Shown here piece by piece: positions 46,635 to 54,300 of a stretch of 64,000 nt of DNA (the stretch's first letter is position 1; every line of letters begins with the position of its first letter). Origin of the DNA: Thiohalomonas sp963783235 (GTDB lineage Bacteria > Pseudomonadota > Gammaproteobacteria > Thiohalomonadales > Thiohalomonadaceae); NCBI GenBank assembly GCA_963783235.1, contig CAWAMN010000001.1:1240001-1304000 (forward strand). The letters are read 5' to 3'. The position numbers and the translations under genes are program-made. The notes under the pieces are model-generated. The model was not told where the DNA came from. It saw only the letters and a list, made by a program, of their open reading frames with translations, and ran no database searches.

Positions 46635-46650
46635 GGGGCAGTCGGTTTGC
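46635..46650 (+). promoter_or_regulatory. Weak sigma-54-like promoter upstream of the TauE/SafE gene
   Basis: GGGGCAGTCGGTTTGC carries GG and GC exactly 10 bp apart, with a full TTTGC -12 element but a poor -24 element (GGGCAG versus TGGCAC). It lies about 47 nt before the GTG at 46697. It would make the downstream activator autoregulated. Confidence 0.3.
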
Positions 46651-46696
46651 CGGCCATTTTGGTAACATGGGCGTTCGACCGCTTGCGGGGAAAATC

Positions 46697-47405
46697 GTGC
46701 AGTTTCCTCTGATTGCCGGCTTCATCGTCGGCCTCTTCAATACCCTCCACTGCGTAGGGATGTGTGGCGGCATTATGGGCGCGCTCACCTTCAGCCTTCC
46801 GGCCGAGGTGCGCGAGAGTCGGCCCCGGCTTCTGGCCTATCTGGCGGCTTACAACGGCGGTCGCATCCTGAGTTACGGTGCGGCCGGCGCCCTGCTCGGG
46901 GGTCTGGGAGCCAGTCTTCTCGGCTTTCTGGGTGACCGGGGCCATGCGCTGCTGCAAGGCGCCGCCGCGCTTCTCATGACCGGAATCGGCTTATATATAG
47001 CCGGTTGGTTTCCCAAGTTCGCCCTGGTCGAAAGGCTCGGTATACCGCTGTGGCGCCGGCTCGAACCGGTCGGTCGCAAGATGCTTCCCGTCCGGTCGCC
47101 ACTCCAGGCCATGCTGTATGGGACCATTTGGGGCTGGCTGCCCTGCGGTACGGTATACAGTATGCTGCTCTGGACAATGGCTGCCGAACGGACCGGTTCA
47201 GGGCATGCTGGCTATGGCCGCATTTGGAGCAGGCACTTTACCTGCTGTTATGGGCGCGGGTATGCTTACTGCATGGCTGAGCCGCGTGAGCCGCCGTCCC
47301 GGGGTTCGTCGCGCTGCCGGAATCAGCCTGATTGCAATGGCTATCGGCAGTTTCTTCCTGGCCGAACCGCTGCACCGGCTGGGACCTTCTCTTTCCGTTC
47401 ACTGA
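46697..47405 (+). pseudogene. Sulfite exporter TauE/SafE-family transporter, frameshifted
   Basis: An inner-membrane protein of about 235 residues when the frame is restored. The first part has the family marks FIVGLFNTLHCVGMCGGIMGAL and YNGGRILSYGAAGALLGG, then WGWLPCGTVYSMLLWTMAA. Near 47195-47210 the frame must shift by +1 to continue GMLAMAAFGAGTLPAVMGAGML to a stop at 47405. Without this, translation runs into junk (to 47542). This subfamily sits near cytochrome oxidase assembly and copper genes. I prefer the GTG at 46697 (GGGGA upstream) over the ATG at 46667. Sequencing error is possible. Confidence 0.75.
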
Positions 47406-47417
47406 AGTGGGTTTGGC

Positions 47418-48374
47418 ATGAGCGCATTCGAAAAAGAACTACTCGGCAGTGCCCCCGAATTCCAGGCTGTGATCCGCTCCGCCGAGGTGATCGCCGCAAC
47501 CGACGTCACCGTTTTGATTTTGGGGGAGAGTGGCACCGGTAAGGAACTCCTGGCCCGAGCGGTCCATGCCCAAAGCCGGCGGGCAAAGGCGCCTTTTGTG
47601 ACCATCAACTGCGCGGCCCTGCCGGAGGGACTCGCCGAATCCGAACTCTTCGGCCATTGCAAGGGCGCATTTACCGGGGCCGTACATGAAAATCCCGGAC
47701 GTGTGCGATCCGCCGAAGACGGGACCCTGCTCCTGGACGAAGTGGGCGAACTGTCTCTGGCGATTCAAGCCAAGCTACTGCGATTTCTCGAATCGGGCGA
47801 ATGCCAGCCGGTGGGCGGCTCCGATTGCCGCCAAGTGAACACCCGGATCATTGCTGCCACTCATCGCGATCTGCACTCACTGGTCCGCGAGGGCCGCTTC
47901 CGCGAAGACCTCTATTACCGGCTGAACGTAGTACCGCTTGAGATACCGCCGCTCCGGGAACGAACCGGCGACATTCCTCTGTTGGTTGAGACAGTGACCA
48001 ATCAGCTTGCCGAGCAGCACGGACTAAAGGCTCCGCGCTTCCTTCCCCAAGCGTTGTCGGCCATGGAGGCTTACCATTGGCCGGGTAATGTCAGGGAGCT
48101 GCGCAATGTCTGCGAACGCCTGGTGATCCTCTCCGGGGGACGTGATCTCGGGCCTGAAAATCTGCCGGCCGAAGTGAGGCGGACGAAACCGGCCGCCGTG
48201 GATTCCAACGCATTTGAACTTCCCGAAGGCGGAATTCGCTTCGATGAACTGGAGCAATCGCTTCTGCTGCAGGCTCTGGAGAAGAGCCGGGGCAACCGCA
48301 GCCGGGCCGCACGTCTGGTCGGGTTGACCCGCGATACCTTTTTGTACCGGCTCAAGAAATACGCCATCGGTTGA
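47418..48374 (+). CDS. Sigma-54-dependent transcriptional activator without sensory domain
   Basis: A 318-residue enhancer-binding protein. Walker A GESGTGKE (36-43), the sigma-54 contact loop GAFTGA (83-88), Walker B TLLLDE (about 103-108), and sensor region FREDLYYRLNVVPL are all intact. A Fis-type helix-turn-helix ends the protein (NRSRAARLVGLTRDTFLYRLKKY). There is no receiver, GAF or PAS domain before the AAA+ core, so it resembles PspF in size and layout and must be controlled by a partner or by its expression level. It starts 12 nt after the frameshifted transporter gene and ends before a terminator. Confidence 0.93.
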   Translation: MSAFEKELLGSAPEFQAVIRSAEVIAATDVTVLILGESGTGKELLARAVHAQSRRAKAPFVTINCAALPEGLAESELFGHCKGAFTGAVHENPGRVRSAEDGTLLLDEVGELSLAIQAKLLRFLESGECQPVGGSDCRQVNTRIIAATHRDLHSLVREGRFREDLYYRLNVVPLEIPPLRERTGDIPLLVETVTNQLAEQHGLKAPRFLPQALSAMEAYHWPGNVRELRNVCERLVILSGGRDLGPENLPAEVRRTKPAAVDSNAFELPEGGIRFDELEQSLLLQALEKSRGNRSRAARLVGLTRDTFLYRLKKYAIG

Positions 48375-48417
48375 AGCCGGGTGATGTCACTCCCGACCGT
48401 TTCAGCTCGGGATGAAT

Positions 48418-48445
48418 AAAGGGCGCACCATGGTGCGCCCTTTTT
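48418..48445. terminator. Bidirectional terminator between activator and PCuAC gene
   Basis: Perfect stem GGGCGCACCA/TGGTGCGCCC (48421-48440) with AAA before and TTTTT after. It can end the plus-strand activator transcript and the minus-strand copper operon. Confidence 0.85.
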
Positions 48446-48460
48446 CGTGGCGGCAAAGAT

Positions 48461-48949
48461 TCAGTGGTTCATTGAGCCATGATTCATTTGGCCGTGATCC
48501 ATCCCGCCCATAGCGCCGCCCGAACGTACCTCGAAGCTCAATTCCATCATTTCGCCATCGGCAAACTCGATGGTAACCGGGACCTTGTCACCCACCTTGA
48601 GCGCCTGTTTCGGTTTCATGAGCATCAGGTGATAGCCTCTTGGTTCGAAGGTGACCGAACCGCCGGCCGGTACCACGACCTTCATTTGGTGAACCATCTT
48701 GGCCATGCCGTCTTCCATAACCGTCTTGTGCAGCATAACGTTGCCATAAGCGGGGCTCTTCGCCGCCACCAGGGCGCGCTCCCGTTCACTGCCGTTATGG
48801 ACCACCATGTAGCCGGCCATGGCCTTAGCCGTCGGAGGGGCCTCCCGAATCCAGGGGTTCTCCACCATCACCCCCGTCCCGGCGGCCTGCACCGCCATTG
48901 TGAAACCGAGCATTGCCATGACTGCCAGAGATTTTAAAAGCTTCATCAT
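48461..48949 (-). CDS. Periplasmic copper chaperone, PCu(A)C family
   Basis: A 162-residue secreted protein with a signal peptide (MMKLLKSLAVMAMLGFTMAV, cleavage after QAA). The DUF461/PCuAC core has VENPWIREAPPTAKAMAGYMVVHNG, then VMLHKTVMEDGMAKMVHQM with the His/Met copper ligands, and FEPRGYHLMLM with the second His/Met. The Met/His-rich tail (MGGMDHGQMNHGSMNH) is another Cu(I)-binding sign. It probably delivers copper to cytochrome oxidase or N2O reductase. GAAGG lies upstream of the start. It is the last gene of the copper operon, 36 nt after the receptor remnant. Confidence 0.92.
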   Translation of the reverse strand: MMKLLKSLAVMAMLGFTMAVQAAGTGVMVENPWIREAPPTAKAMAGYMVVHNGSERERALVAAKSPAYGNVMLHKTVMEDGMAKMVHQMKVVVPAGGSVTFEPRGYHLMLMKPKQALKVGDKVPVTIEFADGEMMELSFEVRSGGAMGGMDHGQMNHGSMNH

Positions 48950-48985
48950 CTTTTTCCTTCGTGGTTGCTGAATTGCTCGCCTTCG

Positions 48986-49283
48986 TTAGAACCGCGCCGA
49001 TGCCTGCAGCCAGACCGTTCGTCCCGGTTCATTGACTCTATCGATCGGTTCGAACCCTTCAATCGCCGCGCCGGCTCTGCTGAGGTGTTCGGCGTAGGTT
49101 CTGTCCAGCAGATTGTCAATACCTGCCGTGAGCCTGACACCTTCGGTCGGGCGGTAGCCGGTGTGCACCGAGAGTACCTCAAAATCGGGAGTGGTACCGA
49201 GGTCTGCCCCGGCGGTCGGCGAATCCATGCGGGGCACCGCAGGTCAGTGCATTTGCACAACACACTCTTTTCTTCTGGAACAT
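48986..49283 (-). pseudogene. Gutted TonB-dependent (copper-type) receptor
   Basis: The start region is intact: an ATG at 49283 with GAGGA upstream, then MFQKKRVCCANALTCG like a signal peptide. About 50 nt later, in another frame, the last 80 residues of a TonB-dependent barrel appear: VLSVHTGYRPTEGVRLTAGI, then DNLLDRTYAEHLSRAG and VNEPGRTVWLQASARF with the terminal Phe. The tail resembles OprC/NosA copper receptors (recollection). About 600 residues, the plug and most of the barrel, are missing. This is a large internal deletion and the product cannot work. Confidence 0.8.
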
Positions 49284-49320
49284 GTTTTTCCTCTTTTTCC
49301 CCAAAACGTGACGCCCTCGC

Positions 49321-50050
49321 TTAGCGCAGCGAGAACGTCATCGTGAAAACAATGTCGAGGGGCAGCGAGAATCCCGTCCGGCGCCACCGGCAGCGGCAGG
49401 GCCGCCTCCACCGCGTCGGCTGCGGCTGCCTGCAAAAGGGTGTTGTCACCGGCGGTCTCCAGTCCACGGATTTCACCCTTTTTCAGAATCGAGAAGCTCA
49501 CCTTAACCTCCCCCTGAATCCCCCGGCGGCGGGCCACTCGCGGGTAGTGCTTATGCCCTTCGATGCGGGCGATGAGCCGCGCGAAATATTCATTCCTTTT
49601 CTGTTCAACGAGCGCCGGATCGTTGACGGCCTGCCCCGTCACTGCCGGCGGCGGCTCCGCTGCCTGGACCGCAGTCGGTTGCGGCGGAGAGGCGGGCACA
49701 TCCGGCTGAGGTTCCGGTTCGGCCGGTTCCTGGCGCAACTCCGGTTCGGGTTTCGGCTTGGGCTCCGGTTTGGGTTTCGGATCGGGCTTCGGTTTCGGTT
49801 TCGGTTTGGGCTTCGGCTTCGGAGGTTCAGGCTCCGGCTCGGGTTCGGGCGGCTTTTCTGCGGGTTCGGGCGGCGCTTCCGGCGGTGGCGAAGCCACGGA
49901 ACGAAAACTGACCCGCGTTACGGTCTGCTTCGGGCCGGGAAGTGGCTTTTCGGCCCCCAGCTGCGCTCCGGCTTTGAGGAGAAGAGTGCCGTGTATCAGT
50001 GCGGAGATCAGAAATGCCCCGACCCAGATGCCCGCGTCGTGCCCTCTCAT
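49321..50050 (-). pseudogene. tonB: TonB energy-transducer, frameshifted near the C-terminus
   Basis: A membrane anchor (AGIWVGAFLISALIHGTLLL) leads to a long Pro-Lys/Pro-Glu linker (residues about 58-120) and the TonB C-terminal domain (YFARLIARIEGHKHYPRVARRRGIQGEVKVSFSILKKGEI). Close to the end, around 49365-49372, the reading frame runs off into junk to 49244. A +1 shift restores the expected end PLDIVFTMTFSLR and a stop at 49321. This last strand is needed for contact with the receptor. The start overlaps exbD by 4 nt. The frameshift sits next to a destroyed receptor, so decay is as likely as a sequencing error. Confidence 0.8.
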
Positions 50051-50448
50051 TTCGTCTCGGTCACAATATCCACAGCTTCAGCCCCGGCCTTGCGTGCCGC
50101 ATCCAAAACCCCGACTGCCGAGCCGAGAGCAGCGCCGCGATCGCCGCGAATGCGGACGACCCGGTTTTCACGTGTTTCGAGGGCGCGGCGTAGCGTCTCC
50201 TCCAGCGCCTCGGGTTCGACAAAGTGATCGTTCATCAGGAAACGGCCCTCCGCATCGATAACCACTTCCAGCTGATTGTCCTCCCCGGTCGCCTCACCGC
50301 TCTCCGCCACCGGCAAATCGATATTCAGGGCTTCTTCGCGTACGAAGTGCGAGGTCAGCATGAAAAAAACCAGCAGCAGGAAGACGGCGTCAATCAGCGG
50401 CGTCAGGTTGGGCATTTGGCTGGCACGCCGCCGTCCCTCAAAGTGCAT
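50047..50448 (-). CDS. exbD: Biopolymer transport protein ExbD
   Basis: A 133-residue single-pass protein. It has the family start PNLTPLIDAVFLLLVFFMLTSHF, with the critical membrane Asp, then a periplasmic domain with VVIDAEGRFLMNDHFVEPEALEETLR and VRIRGDRGAALGSAVGVLDAARKAGAEAV. It uses proton motive force with ExbB to energise TonB. The ATG at 50448 overlaps exbB by 11 nt. The stop overlaps tonB by ATGA. Confidence 0.92.
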   Translation of the reverse strand: MHFEGRRRASQMPNLTPLIDAVFLLLVFFMLTSHFVREEALNIDLPVAESGEATGEDNQLEVVIDAEGRFLMNDHFVEPEALEETLRRALETRENRVVRIRGDRGAALGSAVGVLDAARKAGAEAVDIVTETK

Positions 50449-51100
50449 GGAGGGCCCCGTCCCTGTGGTGAACCGCCTCTTCATCCGCCTCAAGCTCAGG
50501 GGCGTGCGGCAACCGTTCGAGCATAACGGAAGCGCAGGCCTTCATGGACTGCGCACGGCGGTCGGCCATGCCTTCAAGCACATGCAAAACCAGCAGAACC
50601 GGGATGGCAACCGCAAGCCCGACGCCGGTCGTGACCATGGCTTCCCAAATACCGCCGGCCAATGCCTGGGCATCGACCCGGCCACCGGCTGCCTCAATGA
50701 CCATAAAGGCCTTGATCATGCCTGTGATGGTGCCGAACAGCCCGAGTAACGGTGCGGTGTTGCCGAGAATAGCCAGGGTCCGAAACCCTCGTTCCATGCG
50801 TTGCAGTTCCTGAGAGCCCACCCGCACCGCCACACGGCCCAGTTCACGGATTCCCTCACTGCTCGCATCGAGTACCGCGCGCATGACAGTCACTTCCGGG
50901 CCCCGGTGCTGCGCCATCAATTCCCCGAGCGCACCCCCATGCAGTGCCGTGCGGGCTTGAGTCCCGAAATCTGTGGGCACGCGCCCAAGCAGAGCAAAGT
51001 GAATCAAGCGTTCGACAATGATGGTCAAGGCGACGAGAGAATAGCCGGCCAGGATCCACACCACCGGTCCGCCTTTCGCAAATAACTCCGAGATTGTCAT
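50438..51100 (-). CDS. exbB: Biopolymer transport protein ExbB (MotA/TolQ/ExbB)
   Basis: A 220-residue inner-membrane proton channel. Three hydrophobic helices are visible: GGPVVWILAGYSLVALTIIVERLIHF, then TAPLLGLFGTITGMIKAFMVI, then MVTTGVGLAVAIPVLLVLHVLEG. The typical GLFGTITGMI motif is present. The ATG at 51100 overlaps the preceding stop (ATGA); the ORF extends further upstream but this is the coupled start. Confidence 0.93.
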   Translation of the reverse strand: MTISELFAKGGPVVWILAGYSLVALTIIVERLIHFALLGRVPTDFGTQARTALHGGALGELMAQHRGPEVTVMRAVLDASSEGIRELGRVAVRVGSQELQRMERGFRTLAILGNTAPLLGLFGTITGMIKAFMVIEAAGGRVDAQALAGGIWEAMVTTGVGLAVAIPVLLVLHVLEGMADRRAQSMKACASVMLERLPHAPELEADEEAVHHRDGALHAL

Positions 51101-51774
51101 GGTTGCACCCACCCGAGACCTGTCATGGTTCCCAATACGATCAACAAAGTGCCCGCGCCCTGTTCGAGGGTCCGACGCCAACGCATCAGGTGCTCCCGAA
51201 CCTGACTCCCAATCCGGGCCACCAGCAGCCCGAAAACGATCGCCGGAATAGCCACGGCCCCGAGACCGAAACCGACGCCGAGAGACAGGCCGGAGAATGC
51301 CGAGCCGCTGGCGGCAGCTGCCAGCAAAACAGTGCCAAGCGGCACGCAGGGATTTAAGGCCATGCCAATCCCCAATGCGAAAACACCCGGCCCCAAGGGC
51401 CTCTTTGCCGGACCGGGGAAGTCCACCCCCACCTCACTGCGAGGGGCTACCGTACCACAGGCGGATGCCAATCGACGTCCGGCTCTAACCAGTATCATTA
51501 GACCCAGTGCACCGGTCGCACCTCCCAGGAGCCAGGCGGCCGGTCCCTCGTCCAGCCACCCGGTCGCGACCCGGCCCAGGGCGCCGGCGGTGGCGGCCAA
51601 CGCCGCATAACCCACCATCCGTCCCAGGGAGAACGGCACAACCAGGCGCCAGGGTCGTTCGCTCCCCAAAAACACCGGGCCCAGATAGGGCAAACAGCTG
51701 ACGTTGCAAGGGCCGGCGCCGAAAACCAGTCCCATCAGCAGCACGGCCGAAAAGCCCATGGTCAGCGGCTCCAT
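51097..51774 (-). CDS. CcdA/DsbD-like transmembrane protein (cysteine-pair carrier)
   Basis: A 225-residue inner-membrane protein with about six helices. It contains FGAGPCNVSCLPYLGPVF, with two Cys, in helix 1 and MALNPCVPLGTVLLAAA in helix 4, plus a pseudo-symmetric layout. This fits the CcdA/DsbD transmembrane family, which carries reducing equivalents to the periplasm; some related proteins are labelled TauE/SafE. Both Cys regions are conserved-like, supporting a redox role. The start shares one base with the NapH-like stop (TAATG). It lies inside the copper operon. Confidence 0.75.
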   Translation of the reverse strand: MEPLTMGFSAVLLMGLVFGAGPCNVSCLPYLGPVFLGSERPWRLVVPFSLGRMVGYAALAATAGALGRVATGWLDEGPAAWLLGGATGALGLMILVRAGRRLASACGTVAPRSEVGVDFPGPAKRPLGPGVFALGIGMALNPCVPLGTVLLAAAASGSAFSGLSLGVGFGLGAVAIPAIVFGLLVARIGSQVREHLMRWRRTLEQGAGTLLIVLGTMTGLGWVQP

Positions 51775-52838
51775 TAGGCCTCCTTCGCCTGGTCAGCGGC
51801 TTCGGCCGCCTCGCGAGCCTCGCGGCGGCGGCGCCACCATCCCAACAGCGTTGCCTTCTCCCAGCGGTCCTGAGCCTTTTTACGCTTTTTGAAGTAGGCG
51901 GGGTCGGCCCTTAGGATTGGCACCACCGCATATTTCAGTTGCAACACATCCTTGTCGGGACAGAACTCAACGCAGCGGCCGCAGAGCGTGCAGTCCGCAA
52001 ACGGCACATCCCGTCTCTCCATCTCGGTATGGATTTCACGGATGTCCATGGGGCAGGCCTTGGCGCAGAGACCGCACTTGTTGCAGCGTGGTTTGGCATT
52101 TTTCACCAGCCGCACCAGACCGAACTTGCGGAACACGGCATGCAAGGCCAGCATGGGACAGATCCGACAGAACGGCTGGCGAACCGACATCGAAACCGAT
52201 GCGGTCAGACCAAACAGGAACGTACCGATCAGTGAGAGGATCAAATAGCTCCCGGTGGAACCGTTGAGTACCAACTCATCGGTGTTGCCGGTGGCAAGGG
52301 TTGTCAGGATGCGGCTGGGGCAGATCTGACAGTAGGGATCGCCAAACTCATGGCCGACCACCCCCAGCCCGGCGAGCAGGGGCAATCCGAAAATAAGCAC
52401 CACCAGCATCACCCACTTGATGGGGCGTACCCGGTCAACGGTGCTGTGGGACAGTGATTGGTAACGTTTCAAGCCGAGCTTCTGTCCAATGATCTGCATC
52501 ACCTCCTGGAAGAAGCCCAACGGACAGACCCAGCCACAGAACGCCTTGTTAAGAAGGACAAACAGCAGCAAAAAGGTACCCAGGGTCACCAGGGAGGGGA
52601 TCAGTGCCACCAGGACTTCGCCCCCGGCCGCTATGACACCTCCAACTCGGTGTCCCATCTGATGCTGGAACGGAATCAATGCACAGTAGTCGGCCGTCTG
52701 CATATCGTAGGCGCAGGAGAGTGCCGGCAGTGCTCCGGAGACCTTGTCCGCGGCATAGAAACCGACCACGGCCGAACCGTAAACCAGGAAAACGAAAGCC
52801 GCGACCTGGACCAGTTTGCGGATAATGGAGAGATTCAT
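51774..52838 (-). CDS. NapH/NosR-C-terminal-like membrane polyferredoxin
   Basis: A 354-residue inner-membrane iron-sulfur protein. Helices are interspersed with the motif CGWVCPLGFFQEV, the second DPYCQICPSR and FCRICPMLAL, then two 4Fe-4S clusters CNKCGLCAKACPMD and CTLCGRCVEFCPDK. The overall layout matches NapH, NosR C-terminal and FtrD/CcoG-like proteins, which pass electrons from quinol or ferredoxin across the membrane. It overlaps the upstream gene by ATGA and the downstream gene by 1 nt. Confidence 0.88.
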   Translation of the reverse strand: MNLSIIRKLVQVAAFVFLVYGSAVVGFYAADKVSGALPALSCAYDMQTADYCALIPFQHQMGHRVGGVIAAGGEVLVALIPSLVTLGTFLLLFVLLNKAFCGWVCPLGFFQEVMQIIGQKLGLKRYQSLSHSTVDRVRPIKWVMLVVLIFGLPLLAGLGVVGHEFGDPYCQICPSRILTTLATGNTDELVLNGSTGSYLILSLIGTFLFGLTASVSMSVRQPFCRICPMLALHAVFRKFGLVRLVKNAKPRCNKCGLCAKACPMDIREIHTEMERRDVPFADCTLCGRCVEFCPDKDVLQLKYAVVPILRADPAYFKKRKKAQDRWEKATLLGWWRRRREAREAAEAADQAKEA

Positions 52839-53623
52839 CCCTTGCCTCCCGAACGCGCACGGCGCGTCCAGCCCAATAGGGCCAGACCGGCCACAAAACC
52901 GGCCAGGCCCGACCAGGCGCCCGCCTGGCCGGATTGCCAGTGACGCGGGTTGACGTGGTATTCGGAGGTCAACGCAAAGCGATGCTCACCGCGCGCGGTC
53001 GATACCACGAATTCCGTCGGCGGGTTGGTGCGACGCCCGGGCTCGACCTTCCCCACTTCAGGCGGCAGCTCAAACGCAATCCGTCCTGACGCATCCGTAT
53101 TGGCGAACAGACGCATTCCCTTTTGGGTTTCCAGCGCCACCGTCTGCCCGGCGACCGGTTCACCGCGGTATGTCACCCGGAAGGCCGCCGAGCGCCCTCC
53201 GTAGTAGCGCTGATGCTCTCTGGGATAGGGCTCCGGCACGATTTCCAGATCGGCTTTGGTGGCCCCGATCAGTTTGCTGGGGCTCTCCCCCGAGGCGCGC
53301 CCCCGCATGGCCAGATAGCGCACCGCCGTTTCATTGCCACGCCTGGCGACTAGCGCATGGTAGTAGTCCATGCCGGTGGGTCTGAGATTCGCCTTTCCTC
53401 CTTCGCCGATTTCGACCGGCCGCTTCTCAAGGGTGGGTAGCCAAAGTTCCACATTGGCCTCTTCAGCATCAACGAGTCGGTGCTGCGGCCCGTGATTGTG
53501 GCCACCGTGACCATGCCCCTCATGACCCGAAGCGACCGAAGTCCAGGTAAGCGCTGCGGCGGGGGCGGTCACGACCGCCCCACCGACTAAAGTCAGAGCT
53601 AATAGTTGCCTCTTCCAGTTCAT
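52835..53623 (-). CDS. His-rich periplasmic membrane-anchored protein, DUF4198-like
   Basis: A 262-residue protein (ATG at 53623; a TTG at 53629 is also possible, with AGGAAG upstream). It has a signal sequence, then a histidine stretch GHEGHGHGGHNHGPQHR at about 33-49 that can bind copper, nickel or zinc. A beta-rich domain with FRVTYRGEPVAGQTVALETQ and ASGRIAFELPPEVGKVEPG follows, as in DUF4198 proteins linked to metal uptake, and ends in one helix and a basic RRARSGGKG tail. The first gene of the operon, it follows a sigma-54-type promoter. Confidence 0.8.
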   Translation of the reverse strand: MNWKRQLLALTLVGGAVVTAPAAALTWTSVASGHEGHGHGGHNHGPQHRLVDAEEANVELWLPTLEKRPVEIGEGGKANLRPTGMDYYHALVARRGNETAVRYLAMRGRASGESPSKLIGATKADLEIVPEPYPREHQRYYGGRSAAFRVTYRGEPVAGQTVALETQKGMRLFANTDASGRIAFELPPEVGKVEPGRRTNPPTEFVVSTARGEHRFALTSEYHVNPRHWQSGQAGAWSGLAGFVAGLALLGWTRRARSGGKG

Positions 53624-53675
53624 GTTCAAGATTCAGAACTTCCTGTAATCGTTTCTGTAATATTTTCGAAACACC

Positions 53676-53692
53676 TGCAGAAGGTGTGCCAA
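53676..53692 (-). promoter_or_regulatory. Predicted sigma-54 (RpoN) promoter of the copper operon
   Basis: On the minus strand TTGGCACACCTTCTGCA: the -24 GG and -12 GC are exactly 10 bp apart, the -24 element YTGGCAC is perfect and the -12 element CTGCA has one deviation from TTGCA. The predicted start is near 53665, about 40 nt before the DUF4198-like ATG. ATTACAG repeats (two, 5 bp apart) lie in the leader around 53643-53662. Confidence 0.7.
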
Positions 53693-53870
53693 ACACTAAC
53701 CACTTGATTAGAAGAAACTTATATTGAAATAGCCGTCAGGCGTTGCGCCAAATGACCCGCTCGGATGCGGCATCCCACACACCTACCCCGAAAGGCATAC
53801 ACCGTTCGCTGAAATGGATTAGTGACAGGCTGACGCTAAACTGGCCACGGGCTAAAAAATGGAGCCGACA

Positions 53871-54215
53871 ATGTCCTGTCCAGAAGAGCCTCGCAACGAC
53901 TCCGACCTTCGCCGCGGCACCCGTGTCACGGCGGTGTCCGATTCAGCCCGATGCCGGGCTGGTGAGCGTGGGGTCATTTACGAAGTGCTGGAGGGGAAGG
54001 CGGGCAAACGCTATGCCATTCTGTTTGAAACCGGCCGACAGGCACTTTTGCATACGGAAGAAGTGACCGAACAATTTCGCTATAAAGCCGGTGACCTGGT
54101 GCCCAGCGTTGTCAATTACCGCTTCAGCAATGCCGGCCGCTTGCTCGCTGATTTCGTTCGGGGCCGGTTTCGCGATGCGTTCCCCAAAACCCCTCGTACG
54201 CTCACGGCAGGTTGA
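53871..54215 (+). CDS. Hypothetical protein upstream of cyanase
   Basis: A 114-residue soluble protein with the Shine-Dalgarno GGAG 8 nt before the ATG at 53871. It has the strand-rich RRGTRVTAVSDSARCRAGERGVIYEVLEGKAGKRYAILFETGRQALLHTEEVTEQF in its first half, which looks like a small barrel, and then a basic C-terminal helix (RLLADFVRGRFRDAFPKT). I recognise no family. It lies 85 nt before cynS on the same strand, so it may be co-transcribed. Confidence 0.65.
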   Translation: MSCPEEPRNDSDLRRGTRVTAVSDSARCRAGERGVIYEVLEGKAGKRYAILFETGRQALLHTEEVTEQFRYKAGDLVPSVVNYRFSNAGRLLADFVRGRFRDAFPKTPRTLTAG

Positions 54216-54300
54216 GGGAAGTATTCGCCCCATCCCTTCTTCGACGGCGCAACCCGAACACCTCTTTTCCGACGTAAATCCTCCCATAAGGAGAGCAGCC

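Noticed and set aside
49740..49880. Short direct repeats resembling a CRISPR-like or satellite array
   Set aside because: They are the Pro-Lys and Pro-Glu codons of the TonB linker.
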